The position numbers were made by a program, and so were the translations under genes. A stretch of 57,222 nucleotides of DNA from Pseudomonadales bacterium (GTDB lineage: Bacteria > Pseudomonadota > Gammaproteobacteria > Pseudomonadales > Azotimanducaceae), in contig JAPYNO010000015.1 in the NCBI GenBank assembly GCA_028283025.1, positions 1 through 57,222 on the forward strand. Reading direction: 5' to 3'. Each line of letters starts with the position of its first letter. Within the stretch, counting starts at the first letter, position 1. The notes under the pieces are model-generated. The model worked only from the letters and a program-made list of their open reading frames with translations, did no database searches and was not told where the DNA came from. Shown here in pieces: positions 41,803 through 50,578 of this stretch.

Positions 41803-42018
41803 ATGTCGCTTGAATATGCACCAGAGGGTCGAAGACGGTGGCCTGAACCCTTTGCAGAAGAGGCCGCGACGCTCGCCAACTACAGGGAGTTGGCAATCAT
41901 GTACCGGGACTTCATCAAGTTCTTCGCGAAGTGGGGCTACCTTTCCGTCCTCAAGGTCGTCCTGCGCATTGTGGAGTCGAGGGTCAGAGCAAGAGCCAAA
42001 AGGCAAGCCTCCGGTTGA
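41803..42018 (+). CDS. small hypothetical protein, 71 aa
   Basis: ATG 41803 opens a 71-codon frame: a charged N-terminal half (MSLEYAPEGRRRWPEPFAEE) followed by an aromatic and basic amphipathic stretch (YRDFIKFFAKWGYLSVLKVV, then RARAKRQASG). I do not recognise it. It lacks a clear ribosome site. The C-terminal stretch could associate with membranes or nucleic acid. It precedes the promoter of the 56-aa/PIN pair and may be part of the same accessory insertion next to the tRNA. Confidence 0.35.
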   Translation: MSLEYAPEGRRRWPEPFAEEAATLANYRELAIMYRDFIKFFAKWGYLSVLKVVLRIVESRVRARAKRQASG

Positions 42019-42110
42019 ATTGACGCTCGACGAGGCATCGTCGCACAGAGCGCACAGAGCACGTTATGCCGAGCACGAGACCGACACTCGCGAGGTCTTC
42101 GGGGAAGGCT

Positions 42111-42139
42111 TTGCGATCAAACGCTCAATTTACTATACT
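42111..42139 (+). promoter_or_regulatory. sigma-70-type promoter for the 56-aa/PIN pair
   Basis: TTGCGA at 42111-42116 and TATACT at 42134-42139 are separated by exactly 17 bases. Both lie upstream of the GTG at 42172, leaving a leader of about 25-30 bases. It is the clearest promoter in the window. Confidence 0.6.
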
Positions 42140-42171
42140 CATGCGCCACTATGCCCGTTGCCTCCTAGCCT

Positions 42172-42342
42172 GTGACAAAAGAAGAAGTCATGGAAAAGAT
42201 CTTTGCCGACCCGGAAAAGGGCAAGGTGGTCTATGAGGACTTCATCCCACCGCTCAAGGATGACGGCACCTTTGAGCAGCTCACCCCATATGAACTGAGT
42301 CTCTTGTACACGCCCAAGGACCACCCTCGGGAGTTCATTTGA
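42172..42342 (+). CDS. 56-aa protein, likely partner of the PIN-like nuclease
   Basis: GTG at 42172 starts a 56-codon frame that ends at TGA 42340-42342: TKEEVMEKIFADPEKGKVVY then EDFIPPLKDDGTFEQLTPYE and LSLLYTPKDHPREFI. Composition is strongly acidic with coding-like codon structure. It follows a sigma-70 promoter and ends three bases before the PIN gene start, giving the compact antitoxin-toxin arrangement. ATG 42190 is an alternative start. No DNA-binding fold is evident, unlike most VapB antitoxins. Its role as antitoxin is inferred from context. Confidence 0.7.
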   Translation: MTKEEVMEKIFADPEKGKVVYEDFIPPLKDDGTFEQLTPYELSLLYTPKDHPREFI

Positions 42343-42345
42343 GGG

Positions 42346-43200
42346 TTGTCAGTGGAAGGCTTCGCAGTTGACACCAACCTGCTGCTGCATTCGACCCCAA
42401 GACGATTGCTTTGCGGCATCGCCTTGGAAACTGGCCAGCAAATCCATGTCCTCCCCGAAGTTCACAATGAGGTTCTGCGGGGGATTACGCGGGTGGAACG
42501 CCAGCGGTTCGAAAGGCGGCGCAAAGAGCCGCTCGCCAAGCGCTCCGCACAAGAAGCCATCGCGCAGATTCGTGCAGTGGAAGATGCGGCGACAGACTGG
42601 TACTTAAGCGAGTTAGAGAGAGGTGATTCACCGTTGAATCTGGCCTCGAAAAGTGAAGAGGACGTTTTTGAGATCGAGCGAATTGCCTCCGAATTGCCGG
42701 AATTAGCCTTCCAGAAGAAGCGATCATCGGAATCTGTCGCTGGCGATACGCTGGTCGTCGCAGAAGCGGTCTACCTTGATGTTGACCTCTTGAGCACCAA
42801 TAACCTCAACACGATCAATCATGGATTGATCAACCGCTGGCTTCGAGACAAGGGTTGGAACCGACCTCTTATACTTGATCCATCGCAAACGCTAGAACGT
42901 CTTTCGAGCGGCAGTGTGCGGCAGTGCTATCTGTGGCTGCTTGCCCATACCATGAACATCATCCATGAAACTGATGAGGAAAACCATCATGCGTTCCAGC
43001 GTGCGCTCAACAGGTTGGAAGCGAGCGGATTTAAGCAAAATACTAATGGCTTCGAAAGCGTGCTGTGGAATGCGAAGGAGTATTACAAGCGCGACTTCCG
43101 GTTTCAAGAGAACTTGAGGTCGGCATTTGGCTTGCCAGCAAGACAAGCCGCCTACGATGCCGAGATGCGCCTTATTGAGGCGGTTCGGCGTGCTGCGTGA
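42346..43200 (+). CDS. PIN-domain-like nuclease
   Basis: The 284-aa product has a PIN-like acidic quartet: D9 (AVDTN), E42 (VHNEVLR), D134 (VAGDTLV) and D147 (LDVDLLSTNN). The last motif followed by TNN fits the metal-site pattern of VapC-type RNases. The C-terminal 120 residues form an additional helical domain (RQCYLWLLAHTMNIIHETDEE), longer than the 130-aa typical VapC. TTG 42346 is the most upstream start; GTG 42352 is an option. It follows the 56-aa ORF by three bases. A toxin-antitoxin or RNA-cutting defence module is likely, with this protein probably cutting RNA, but this is inference. Confidence 0.75.
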   Translation: MSVEGFAVDTNLLLHSTPRRLLCGIALETGQQIHVLPEVHNEVLRGITRVERQRFERRRKEPLAKRSAQEAIAQIRAVEDAATDWYLSELERGDSPLNLASKSEEDVFEIERIASELPELAFQKKRSSESVAGDTLVVAEAVYLDVDLLSTNNLNTINHGLINRWLRDKGWNRPLILDPSQTLERLSSGSVRQCYLWLLAHTMNIIHETDEENHHAFQRALNRLEASGFKQNTNGFESVLWNAKEYYKRDFRFQENLRSAFGLPARQAAYDAEMRLIEAVRRAA

Positions 43201-43206
43201 CGTCGC

Positions 43207-45090
43207 TCACGACGGTCGATACCAAACCGGCGAACTCCAAGCGCGCTCTTGAATTGTTGCGTGTAGCTGCGGATTCGGCGCAACACCGCTTCGGATGGCA
43301 TCCCAGGTAGACCAGCGGCAAGTCGGATTCTCAAGAGCGCGCACATAGTAGAAGGAGCGCACGGCGGCATCGAATTCAGGGTCGCTCCAGTTGGCAGAGA
43401 GTGACGCCGCACCGATATCGGTCGAGACCTCGCAGGTCGCGAGATCAACGCTTGCGCCGTTATCTGGGCACCTGTGCGTTTCGGCGTCGGGCGAGCGGCC
43501 ATCCGAACAGGCGATGTCGAACACTTTTTCTTGCATCTCGCCGCCCGCGATCCAGCCTTTGACGATCTGCAATCGTTCCAAGGGCGCGGAGCCAGCATCA
43601 CGCGATGCCCACACGACGAAGCTCGGCGCCGCGTCATCCTTCGCGATAAGGTCGCCACCCATTGGCACGCCAATCTGATCAGCCTGTTCAACGCCGTCGG
43701 CGCGGGTCGCAATGTCATCAGGGAAGCCGTAGCCGGCGAAGAAGCGAAGCAGCATGCGCGGGCCCGATGTCGAATAGGTTTCCTTGCGCCGGAACGCATC
43801 GAAAATAGACTCGCGGGTGTTCGACTCGGCCCAAGCGACGGCGAGTCCAGATGCGCCGAACTCGCTGTTGCGTGTCGATGTGAACATGCCCTCGCCTTCT
43901 CCGGCGCCCGGCACAGGGACAGAGCCTCTTTGCGCGGGCGTGGCATCCAACAGGCCAATCTTGCCCCAGTAGTCGTCTTCTTCAAAGGAACCCGCCGAGA
44001 CGTGCGAGTCGCTTGAGCCGATGACACCAAACGCAAATGGGTTGAAGCCTTGCGTCTCTTCGAGCATCAGGCCGCTGAGGAACGCCTCGCGCACATAGCT
44101 TCCTGAAGGCCGGCTCGGATCATCGGTGGCGACCTTGACGCTCATGATCTCGAAGTCGGCCCATTCGTCGTTCGGGGAGAGCGCAGGATGCGTGTCGGAT
44201 GTGCCTTTGACCTGCGTGTTTTCAACTAAAGGCTCATTGCGCATGCGCTGGTCGGCATAGTCCGCGGTGAAGGGTTGCTCGCTCCAATCACTGAGCCGAA
44301 ACATCCAGCCGTCAGAGCCGTTTGAATTGTGCGGTATCGCAATCACATCGCGCCCCATCTCACGCTGCGCGTCCATCCAGTCCCAGAGGTCTTCCGGGTT
44401 TCTCGACATGTGCGCTGAGAAAATCACTTCCGGGGCATCGCCGCCGCGGAATATCACGTTCCTGTGCAGATTCTCCATATTGCCGCCTGCGGTGGTGTAC
44501 TCGTAGCCGATAAAGGTTGTGAAGTTGCCTGGGTCGTTGTGGCGCTCGGCCGCCTCGACAATTCGCTTCCATGCATCGCGATGCACCTCTGGGTTGTCCA
44601 AGTCATCCTCCTCGCGCGCAAGGCCGAATCTGTCTATCAACTTGAGGAAGTTTTCGCGCAGACCTTCGGCACCCTGCGCCTCGCGCAACTGCTCGGAAAC
44701 AGGATGCGAACCAACAATGGAATGAGGATCAAACATGGCGCGCATCATGCCCAAATACAGGCCGTGGTCGGTCACAGCTTGAAAATCGAGCGGCGCCGAC
44801 AAGGTCATCTGGCGGCCAGATGGATGCAGGATGGTTTCGCCTTTGGCGAACCGGTAGGCATCGTCCGGGTCGGTGCGATTGCCGAACATGAAGGCATCAA
44901 ACGACCAGTTGGTGTGTACATGCAGGTCGCCAAAATAGGCGTTGCGCAAGGGGTTGGCTTCAATCGCGTCGCTGATTGCTTCAGCCGGCTCTGAAACAAC
45001 TGCCTCGTTAGCCGCCTCTTCACTTGGGGTGCATGCAAGGGTCAAGAACGCAAGGATCAGGCAGGACAGCGTGCGTGAGATTGCCTTCAT
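43207..45090 (-). CDS. DUF3604 lipoprotein
   Basis: This 627-aa protein belongs to the DUF3604 family, whose role is unknown. From ATG 45090 the signal is MKAISRTLSCLILAFLTLAC with lipobox LTLAC and lipid Cys20, so it is probably anchored in the periplasm or outer membrane. PHP-like metal motifs are visible: GDLHVHTNWSFDAF and AVTDHGLYLG, plus GSSDSHVSAG, suggesting a phosphatase- or hydrolase-like metal centre. An upstream in-frame Met exists at 45105. Such proteins are common in marine gammaproteobacteria in multiple copies. It is divergent from rpiA and convergent with the PIN gene. Confidence 0.9.
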   Translation of the reverse strand: MKAISRTLSCLILAFLTLACTPSEEAANEAVVSEPAEAISDAIEANPLRNAYFGDLHVHTNWSFDAFMFGNRTDPDDAYRFAKGETILHPSGRQMTLSAPLDFQAVTDHGLYLGMMRAMFDPHSIVGSHPVSEQLREAQGAEGLRENFLKLIDRFGLAREEDDLDNPEVHRDAWKRIVEAAERHNDPGNFTTFIGYEYTTAGGNMENLHRNVIFRGGDAPEVIFSAHMSRNPEDLWDWMDAQREMGRDVIAIPHNSNGSDGWMFRLSDWSEQPFTADYADQRMRNEPLVENTQVKGTSDTHPALSPNDEWADFEIMSVKVATDDPSRPSGSYVREAFLSGLMLEETQGFNPFAFGVIGSSDSHVSAGSFEEDDYWGKIGLLDATPAQRGSVPVPGAGEGEGMFTSTRNSEFGASGLAVAWAESNTRESIFDAFRRKETYSTSGPRMLLRFFAGYGFPDDIATRADGVEQADQIGVPMGGDLIAKDDAAPSFVVWASRDAGSAPLERLQIVKGWIAGGEMQEKVFDIACSDGRSPDAETHRCPDNGASVDLATCEVSTDIGAASLSANWSDPEFDAAVRSFYYVRALENPTCRWSTWDAIRSGVAPNPQLHATIQERAWSSPVWYRPS

Positions 45091-45175
45091 TCGGTTCACT
45101 CTCATCTTGAAGGGACACTCGGCATTGTAGTGCCTGTATCATTTTATATTCCTATTCGCGGCTTCACGCACCCAA

Positions 45176-45841
45176 GTGAATACAAGACAACTGAAAGTGC
45201 GGGTGGCAAGGGAAGCCATCGACTATGCTCGCGAGCGGCTCGCGCCCGATGCCGTGCTTGGCATTGGCACAGGCAGCACCGTGAATTACTTTATCGATAA
45301 GCTGCCGCAACTGATCAGCCAATTCTCAAGCTGCGTGGCGAGCTCCGAGGCGAGCGCGAAACGCCTTATACGCAAGGGCTTTAATGTGATTGACCTGAGC
45401 GATGCGAAGGCAGTGCAACTCTATGTCGATGGCGCCGATGAAGCCGATTGCGCACGCCGGCTGATCAAAGGCGGTGGCGGCGCGCTGACGCGCGAGAAGA
45501 TTGTCGCAACGGCGAGCGAGCACTTCTTGTGCATCATCGACGAATCCAAGCACAAGGCGCGCCTCGGCGCGTTTCCCTTGGCTGTTGAGGTGCTGCCGAT
45601 GGCGGCGGTGCAAGTTGGCAAAGCGCTCACAAGCCTCGGCGGACGGCCTGTTTTGCGAGCCGACTTCTGCTCCGACGAAGGCAACCAAATTATCGATGTC
45701 AGCAACCTCGACTTCTCAGACCCGCTCGCGCTAGAGTCGGAAATCAACCAGATTCCAGGCGTTGTCGCCAACGGCATTTTCGCCCGTCGCACGGCCGATC
45801 AGGTCATGCTCGCCTCGCAATCTGGCATCAGCGTCTACTGA
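45176..45841 (+). CDS. rpiA: ribose-5-phosphate isomerase A
   Basis: RpiA interconverts ribose-5-phosphate and ribulose-5-phosphate. The 221-aa product has GIGTGSTVNYFID, VASSEASAKRL, YVDGADEADCARRLIKGGGGALTREKI (catalytic Asp and Lys). The GTG start at 45176 has no strong ribosome site. The stop is one base before uvrD, which indicates coupling. It is not linked to the tkt-pgk-fba block, which is 34 kb away. Confidence 0.97.
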   Translation: MNTRQLKVRVAREAIDYARERLAPDAVLGIGTGSTVNYFIDKLPQLISQFSSCVASSEASAKRLIRKGFNVIDLSDAKAVQLYVDGADEADCARRLIKGGGGALTREKIVATASEHFLCIIDESKHKARLGAFPLAVEVLPMAAVQVGKALTSLGGRPVLRADFCSDEGNQIIDVSNLDFSDPLALESEINQIPGVVANGIFARRTADQVMLASQSGISVY

Positions 45842-45842
45842 C

Positions 45843-48044
45843 ATGCACGCGGACGACATCCTCGACAGGCTCAACGACGAACAGAAGCAGGCGGTTAGCG
45901 CACCGCTTGGCAATTCGCTGGTACTCGCCGGTGCCGGCACCGGTAAAACCCGCGTGCTGACGCATCGCATCGCATGGCTGGCAACGCACGAACGCATGCC
46001 GATGGGCAGCATTCTTGCCGTCACCTTCACCAACAAGGCGGCGGGCGAGATGCGCACGCGCGTCGCAGCGCTTGTAGGCGACGCAGGGCCTGGGCGCTGG
46101 GTAGGCACCTTCCACAGCACCGCCTTGAGGCTGCTGCGCAGCCATCGGCACGAGGCTAGGCTTGGCGACGAGTTCGCCATTATCGACGCCGATGATCAGC
46201 TTCGCATCATTCGCACCCTGTCGATCGATATGAATATCTCGGTCGATCAGGTCAATCCGCGCAACACGCGCAGCTACATCAACAAGCAAAAGGAGCAGGG
46301 TCGGCGCCACGCCAACGCCGTGCGCCTCAATCAGCCCTACGAATCTGAATACAAGCGCATCTACAAGGCTTATGAAGCGCGCTGCCAAAAGGAGTCGCTT
46401 GTTGATTTTGGCGAGATGCTGCTGCGCTGCCTTGAGATGCTGCGCGAGCACGAAGACCTGCTTCGCCTCTACCGGCGCGTGTTCGGCAATGTCCTCGTCG
46501 ATGAGTTCCAAGACACCAACGCCATTCAGTACGACTGGCTCAAGCTCATCGCCAAGGACTCGGCGAGCTTCATGGCGGTGGGCGACGACGATCAGTCCAT
46601 CTACGGCTGGCGCGGCGCGGAAGTGGCTAACATGAATCGTCTCTTGAGCGACTTCAAGCCGGTGAGCGTACACCGCCTCGAACAAAACTATCGCTCAAGC
46701 GAGCACATCCTACAGGCGGCCAACAGCGTCATCTCGCACAACAATAGCCGGCTCGGCAAGAATCTGTGGACCGATCAAGGTGCTGGTCAGCCCATCGTGC
46801 TGACGCGCTCGGTCAACGAGCACAGCGAGGCCGATGCGGTAGCGACGTTCGCCAAGGACTACGCCATGAACGGCGGCAAGTATGAGGACATCGCCGTGCT
46901 CTATCGAAGCCATGCGCTCTCGCGTGTCCTTGAACGGTCGTTCAATGGCTATGCCGTGCCGTATCGAATTTATGGCGGATTGCGGTTCTTCGAGCGCGCT
47001 GAAATCAAGGACGCGCTTGCCTATATGCGGCTTGTCGCCACGCCGGACACCGACTTTGCGTTCGCGCGCGTGGTCAACACCCCGACGCGCGGCATCGGCT
47101 CGAAGTCGATCGAACGATTGCGCGAGATCGCACTTGAACGCGGCGTCTCGCTCTTCCGCGCGTCCGAAGCGGTGGTTGTCGAGCGACTGCTGCCCGCGCG
47201 AACTGTCAATTCATTAGAGAAATTCTTGCGTCTGCTCGCCAACATGCGAAAAGCAAGCGAAGGCGCTGAACTCTCCGAGATAGCCGATCAGTGCATTCGA
47301 CTCTCAGGCTTGGTGGACTTTCACGCGCCAGACAAGACCGAAACGTCGATTGGCAGGCGCGAAAACCTACAGGAACTCGTCAACGCCTGTTCGCAGTTTG
47401 TCGAAGACCCTGTGGGCGACGAAGAACAAGGAACGCCAGCCTCGGCGCTGCGCGCTTTTCTCGATCATGCGTCGCTCGGAGAGGAAGCGCCGCAGATGGA
47501 AGCAGGCGGCGATGCCGTTCGCCTGATGACGGTGCACTCCGCCAAGGGGCTTGAGTTTCCAGTCGTTCAGCTTGTTGGTGTCGAGGACGGCATCTTCCCG
47601 AATTCCATGGCCATTAACGAAGGCGGGCTTGAAGAAGAGCGGCGGCTCTTTTATGTCGCGATGACAAGAGCCATGAAAGAACTCCGAATCGGCCATGCGG
47701 AAGTGCGCACGCGCTACGGCCAAGGCCAAAGCATTAGTGTGCCGTCGCGATTTCTTGCCGAAATCCCCGAGGACAATACTGACCGAATGTTCTTTGAGCC
47801 CGCACGCATGCCCTCTGCGTATGCCAGGTCGCATCCCTCCTCACGTCCGTCTCTCGCCAAGGGCGGCGATGAGCTTGATGGTGTTCGCAGCGGCGCTGTA
47901 GTCAGACATGCGAGGTTTGGCGAAGGCATCGTGCTTGCAACTGAAGGCAGCGGCGACAACGCGCGCGTGCAAGTTGAATTTAAGCGCTTCGGCAGCAAAT
48001 GGCTCGTGCTAGGCTACGCCAATCTGCAAGTCTTGGAGTCTTAA
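45843..48044 (+). CDS. uvrD: DNA helicase II
   Basis: UvrD is a 3'-5' helicase in excision and mismatch repair. The 733-aa product has Walker A AGAGTGKT (29-36), DEFQDTNAIQY (motif II), the QSIYGWRGA motif, VHSAKGLEFP, and VAMTRAMKEL. The C-terminal segment VRHARFGEGIVLATEG and FGSKWLVLGYANLQ matches the UvrD tail rather than Rep. ATG 45843 is preferred over an upstream in-frame ATG within rpiA. It is followed immediately by dctP. Confidence 0.97.
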   Translation: MHADDILDRLNDEQKQAVSAPLGNSLVLAGAGTGKTRVLTHRIAWLATHERMPMGSILAVTFTNKAAGEMRTRVAALVGDAGPGRWVGTFHSTALRLLRSHRHEARLGDEFAIIDADDQLRIIRTLSIDMNISVDQVNPRNTRSYINKQKEQGRRHANAVRLNQPYESEYKRIYKAYEARCQKESLVDFGEMLLRCLEMLREHEDLLRLYRRVFGNVLVDEFQDTNAIQYDWLKLIAKDSASFMAVGDDDQSIYGWRGAEVANMNRLLSDFKPVSVHRLEQNYRSSEHILQAANSVISHNNSRLGKNLWTDQGAGQPIVLTRSVNEHSEADAVATFAKDYAMNGGKYEDIAVLYRSHALSRVLERSFNGYAVPYRIYGGLRFFERAEIKDALAYMRLVATPDTDFAFARVVNTPTRGIGSKSIERLREIALERGVSLFRASEAVVVERLLPARTVNSLEKFLRLLANMRKASEGAELSEIADQCIRLSGLVDFHAPDKTETSIGRRENLQELVNACSQFVEDPVGDEEQGTPASALRAFLDHASLGEEAPQMEAGGDAVRLMTVHSAKGLEFPVVQLVGVEDGIFPNSMAINEGGLEEERRLFYVAMTRAMKELRIGHAEVRTRYGQGQSISVPSRFLAEIPEDNTDRMFFEPARMPSAYARSHPSSRPSLAKGGDELDGVRSGAVVRHARFGEGIVLATEGSGDNARVQVEFKRFGSKWLVLGYANLQVLES

Positions 48045-49148
48045 GTGTCCGCATGGAAGTCTTTTGTCGCCGCGCTGATGACGCTGATGACCTTGAGTCT
48101 CGGTGCCTGCGGCGGTGGCTCGAATGAGCAGGCAGAGGCCCCGATCGAGGCGGCCATGAGCCAAGTATTTGAATGGAAGATGGCGACGACCTGGCCGAAG
48201 AACCTGCCCGGCATGGGCACCGGCGCTGAGCGCTTCGCGCGAGCCGTTGAAGCGATGAGTGCCGGCCGGCTCAAGATTCAGGTCTATGGCGCTGGAGAGC
48301 TCGTACCAGCGCTCGATGTCTTCGATGCGGTCTCAGGCGGCGCCGCAGAAATGGGGCACGGCGCCGCCTACTATTGGCGCGGCAAGCTGCCTGTCGCGGC
48401 ATTTTTCACGGCGGTGCCCTTTGGCATGACACCGCCGGAGATGAATGCTTGGATCGAATGGGGCGGCGGCCTTCAACTCTGGCGCGAAGCCTACGCGCCT
48501 TTCAATCTCTATCCCATGGTCGCTGGCAACACCAATGTGCAGATGGGCGGCTGGTTTAATCGCGAAATCAATTCGCTTGACGACTTGAAGGGCCTGAAGA
48601 TGCGCATTCCCGGACTTGCCGGCGAAGTGTGGCAGCGCGCCGGTGGCACGGCTGTTGTGCTGCCGGGCGGCGAAGTCTTCACCTCCTTGCAGCGCGGCGC
48701 GATTGACGCCACCGAATGGGTCGGCCCCTACAACGACCTTGCCCTCGGCCTGCATTCGATTGCCGACTATTACTACTATCCGGGCTGGCACGAGCCGGGC
48801 GCGGTGCTTGAAGCCATCGTCAACATGGATGCGTGGAACAGCTTGCCAGCGGATTTACAGGCCATCCTTGAAGGTGCGGCGGCGGCCATCAACGACAGCA
48901 TGACCAACGAGTTCTCAGCGCGCAATGCGATTTCGCTGCAAACGCTCGTTGAAGAGCACGGCGTCAAGGTGCGGCCTTTTCCTGAGGATGTCATCAATCG
49001 ACTGCGCGAGATCTCAGAGGAGATCATTCTTGAAACGCGCGAGGAAGACGACCTCTCGCGGCGCATCGTCGATTCATTCCTCGCGTTTCGCGAGCAGGCC
49101 AAGACCTATCAGCAGGTGAGCGACATCGCCTATGCTGACATTCGCTAG
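48045..49148 (+). CDS. dctP: TRAP transporter substrate-binding protein DctP
   Basis: DctP binds the solute in the periplasm and hands it to DctQM. The 367-aa product has a lipobox (LSLGAC, Cys22), so it is likely a tethered lipoprotein rather than a free periplasmic one. The key substrate arginine lies in KMRIPGLAGEVWQRAGGTAV, and the VLPGGEVFTSLQRGAIDATEW block is typical of TakP-like members that bind 2-oxo acids. GTG 48045 directly follows the uvrD stop. It is unlinked from dctQM at 12.9 kb; whether they work together cannot be decided here. Confidence 0.92.
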   Translation: MSAWKSFVAALMTLMTLSLGACGGGSNEQAEAPIEAAMSQVFEWKMATTWPKNLPGMGTGAERFARAVEAMSAGRLKIQVYGAGELVPALDVFDAVSGGAAEMGHGAAYYWRGKLPVAAFFTAVPFGMTPPEMNAWIEWGGGLQLWREAYAPFNLYPMVAGNTNVQMGGWFNREINSLDDLKGLKMRIPGLAGEVWQRAGGTAVVLPGGEVFTSLQRGAIDATEWVGPYNDLALGLHSIADYYYYPGWHEPGAVLEAIVNMDAWNSLPADLQAILEGAAAAINDSMTNEFSARNAISLQTLVEEHGVKVRPFPEDVINRLREISEEIILETREEDDLSRRIVDSFLAFREQAKTYQQVSDIAYADIR

Positions 49149-49252
49149 CAGCCTGCGCCGTAGGAAGTTACGGTAAGCTCAATTGCCCGCCGAATTTCAG
49201 CAAATGAATCGCCTATGGCATTATCGCGCTACGAATCTTACCGAGAGCCGAC

Positions 49253-50578
49253 ATGACAGATGCGACCCCTAAGAATATCGAATCAGGCATTGTCAATAAG
49301 GAATGGCGCGAAACCTGGGCGCGTGATGCGCACGAAGACCCAATGTCGATGCCGCTCGACCAATTGAACCCGGCGCACGCGGGCTACTTCGAGGCCAACA
49401 CCGTGCTGCCGTTCTTCGCGCGCCTGCGCCGGGAGGCGCCGGTACACCGCTGCGCGGACAGCGAATTCGGGCCTTATTGGTCGATCACCAAGTACGAGGA
49501 TATCAAGTACGTCGATACGCATCACGACATCTTCTCCTCGGATATCGACAACGGTGGCATCCGCCTAGGACTGCCGATGCCGAACCGGGGCGATCAGGCG
49601 TCCATCTCCTATCTGCCAATGTTCATCATGCAAGACCCGCCCGTACACACGCGGCAGCGCAAGGACTTGGCACCAAAGTTCGCACCGACGGCACTCGCAA
49701 GCTGGGCCGAGTTGATACGGGCGCGCGCTGTGACGATTCTCGACAATCTGCCAGTCGGCGAAACGTTCAACTGGGTGCGCGATGTCTCGGTGGAATTGAC
49801 TGGCCAGATGCTCGCGACGCTTTTCGATGTGCCGCAAGAAGACCGGCTCAAGCTCATCCACTGGTCGGACACGGTCGAGCGCATTGGCAATCCAGACTAT
49901 TTCGAGACACCCGAGGATGGCTTTCGTGAGCTTTGGAAGTGCTTCGAGTATTTTCAGGGGATTTGGCAGGCGCGCGCCGAGACTTCTAAACCGGGCGATG
50001 ACCTGATTTCCTTCCTCGCGCACGGCGAATCCACGCGCAACATGGCGCCAAACGAATTCCTCGGCAACGTGCTGCTCTTGATTGTCGGCGGCAACGACAC
50101 CACAAGAAATTCGATTTCAGGCGGCGTACTGGCGCTGAACAAGTTTCCGGAGGAATTCGCGCGCGTCAAAGCTGATCACTCGTTGATCGAACCGATGGTT
50201 TCTGAGATCATCCGCTGGCAGTCGCCGGTTGCGCACATGTGTCGAACTGCCATGCAGGACACGGAAATACGCGGCCAGAAGATCAGCAAATGGGACAAGG
50301 TCTGCATCTGGTATGTCTCCGGCAATCGCGACGAAGAGGTGTTCCCCGATGGCGACCGGTTCATGATTGGACGCGAGAACGCGCGCCAGCAAATGGGTTT
50401 CGGATTCGGCATCCACCGCTGCATCGGCTACCGCCTCGCCGAACTGCAACTCAAAATCCTTTGGGAAGAGATGCTCGCGCGCTTCTCCGATATCGAAGTG
50501 GTGGGGGAGCCGAAGTATCTGAATTCGAGCTTTATCCGGGGGATTACGAAACTACCGGTGCGGGTGCGGGTGCGCTGA
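49253..50578 (+). CDS. cytochrome P450, CYP153-like
   Basis: This 441-aa soluble haem monooxygenase looks like CYP153, which hydroxylates terminal carbons of alkanes and fatty acids. It has REAPVHRC with FGPYWSITKYEDI near the N terminus, the I-helix GGNDTTRNSISGG (acid-alcohol pair), the ExxR motif MVSEIIRWQSP, and the haem loop FGFGIHRCIGYRLAELQ with Cys390. ATG 49253 starts after a 104-bp gap from dctP. The 3' end overlaps the convergent AlbA/HATPase gene by 27 bases. CYP125 steroid C26 hydroxylases are a possible alternative, but the CYP153 N terminus and haem loop fit better. No ferredoxin partner is in the window. Confidence 0.85.
   Translation: MTDATPKNIESGIVNKEWRETWARDAHEDPMSMPLDQLNPAHAGYFEANTVLPFFARLRREAPVHRCADSEFGPYWSITKYEDIKYVDTHHDIFSSDIDNGGIRLGLPMPNRGDQASISYLPMFIMQDPPVHTRQRKDLAPKFAPTALASWAELIRARAVTILDNLPVGETFNWVRDVSVELTGQMLATLFDVPQEDRLKLIHWSDTVERIGNPDYFETPEDGFRELWKCFEYFQGIWQARAETSKPGDDLISFLAHGESTRNMAPNEFLGNVLLLIVGGNDTTRNSISGGVLALNKFPEEFARVKADHSLIEPMVSEIIRWQSPVAHMCRTAMQDTEIRGQKISKWDKVCIWYVSGNRDEEVFPDGDRFMIGRENARQQMGFGFGIHRCIGYRLAELQLKILWEEMLARFSDIEVVGEPKYLNSSFIRGITKLPVRVRVR

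Noticed and set aside
48333-48791. 152-aa minus-strand frame inside dctP
   Set aside because: Antisense shadow; the plus frame has the complete TRAP protein.
49253-50578. CYP125-type steroid hydroxylase
   Set aside because: Tempting because of the steroid cluster, but the N-terminal FGPYWSITKYEDI region and haem loop fit CYP153 better and the gene is 20 kb away.
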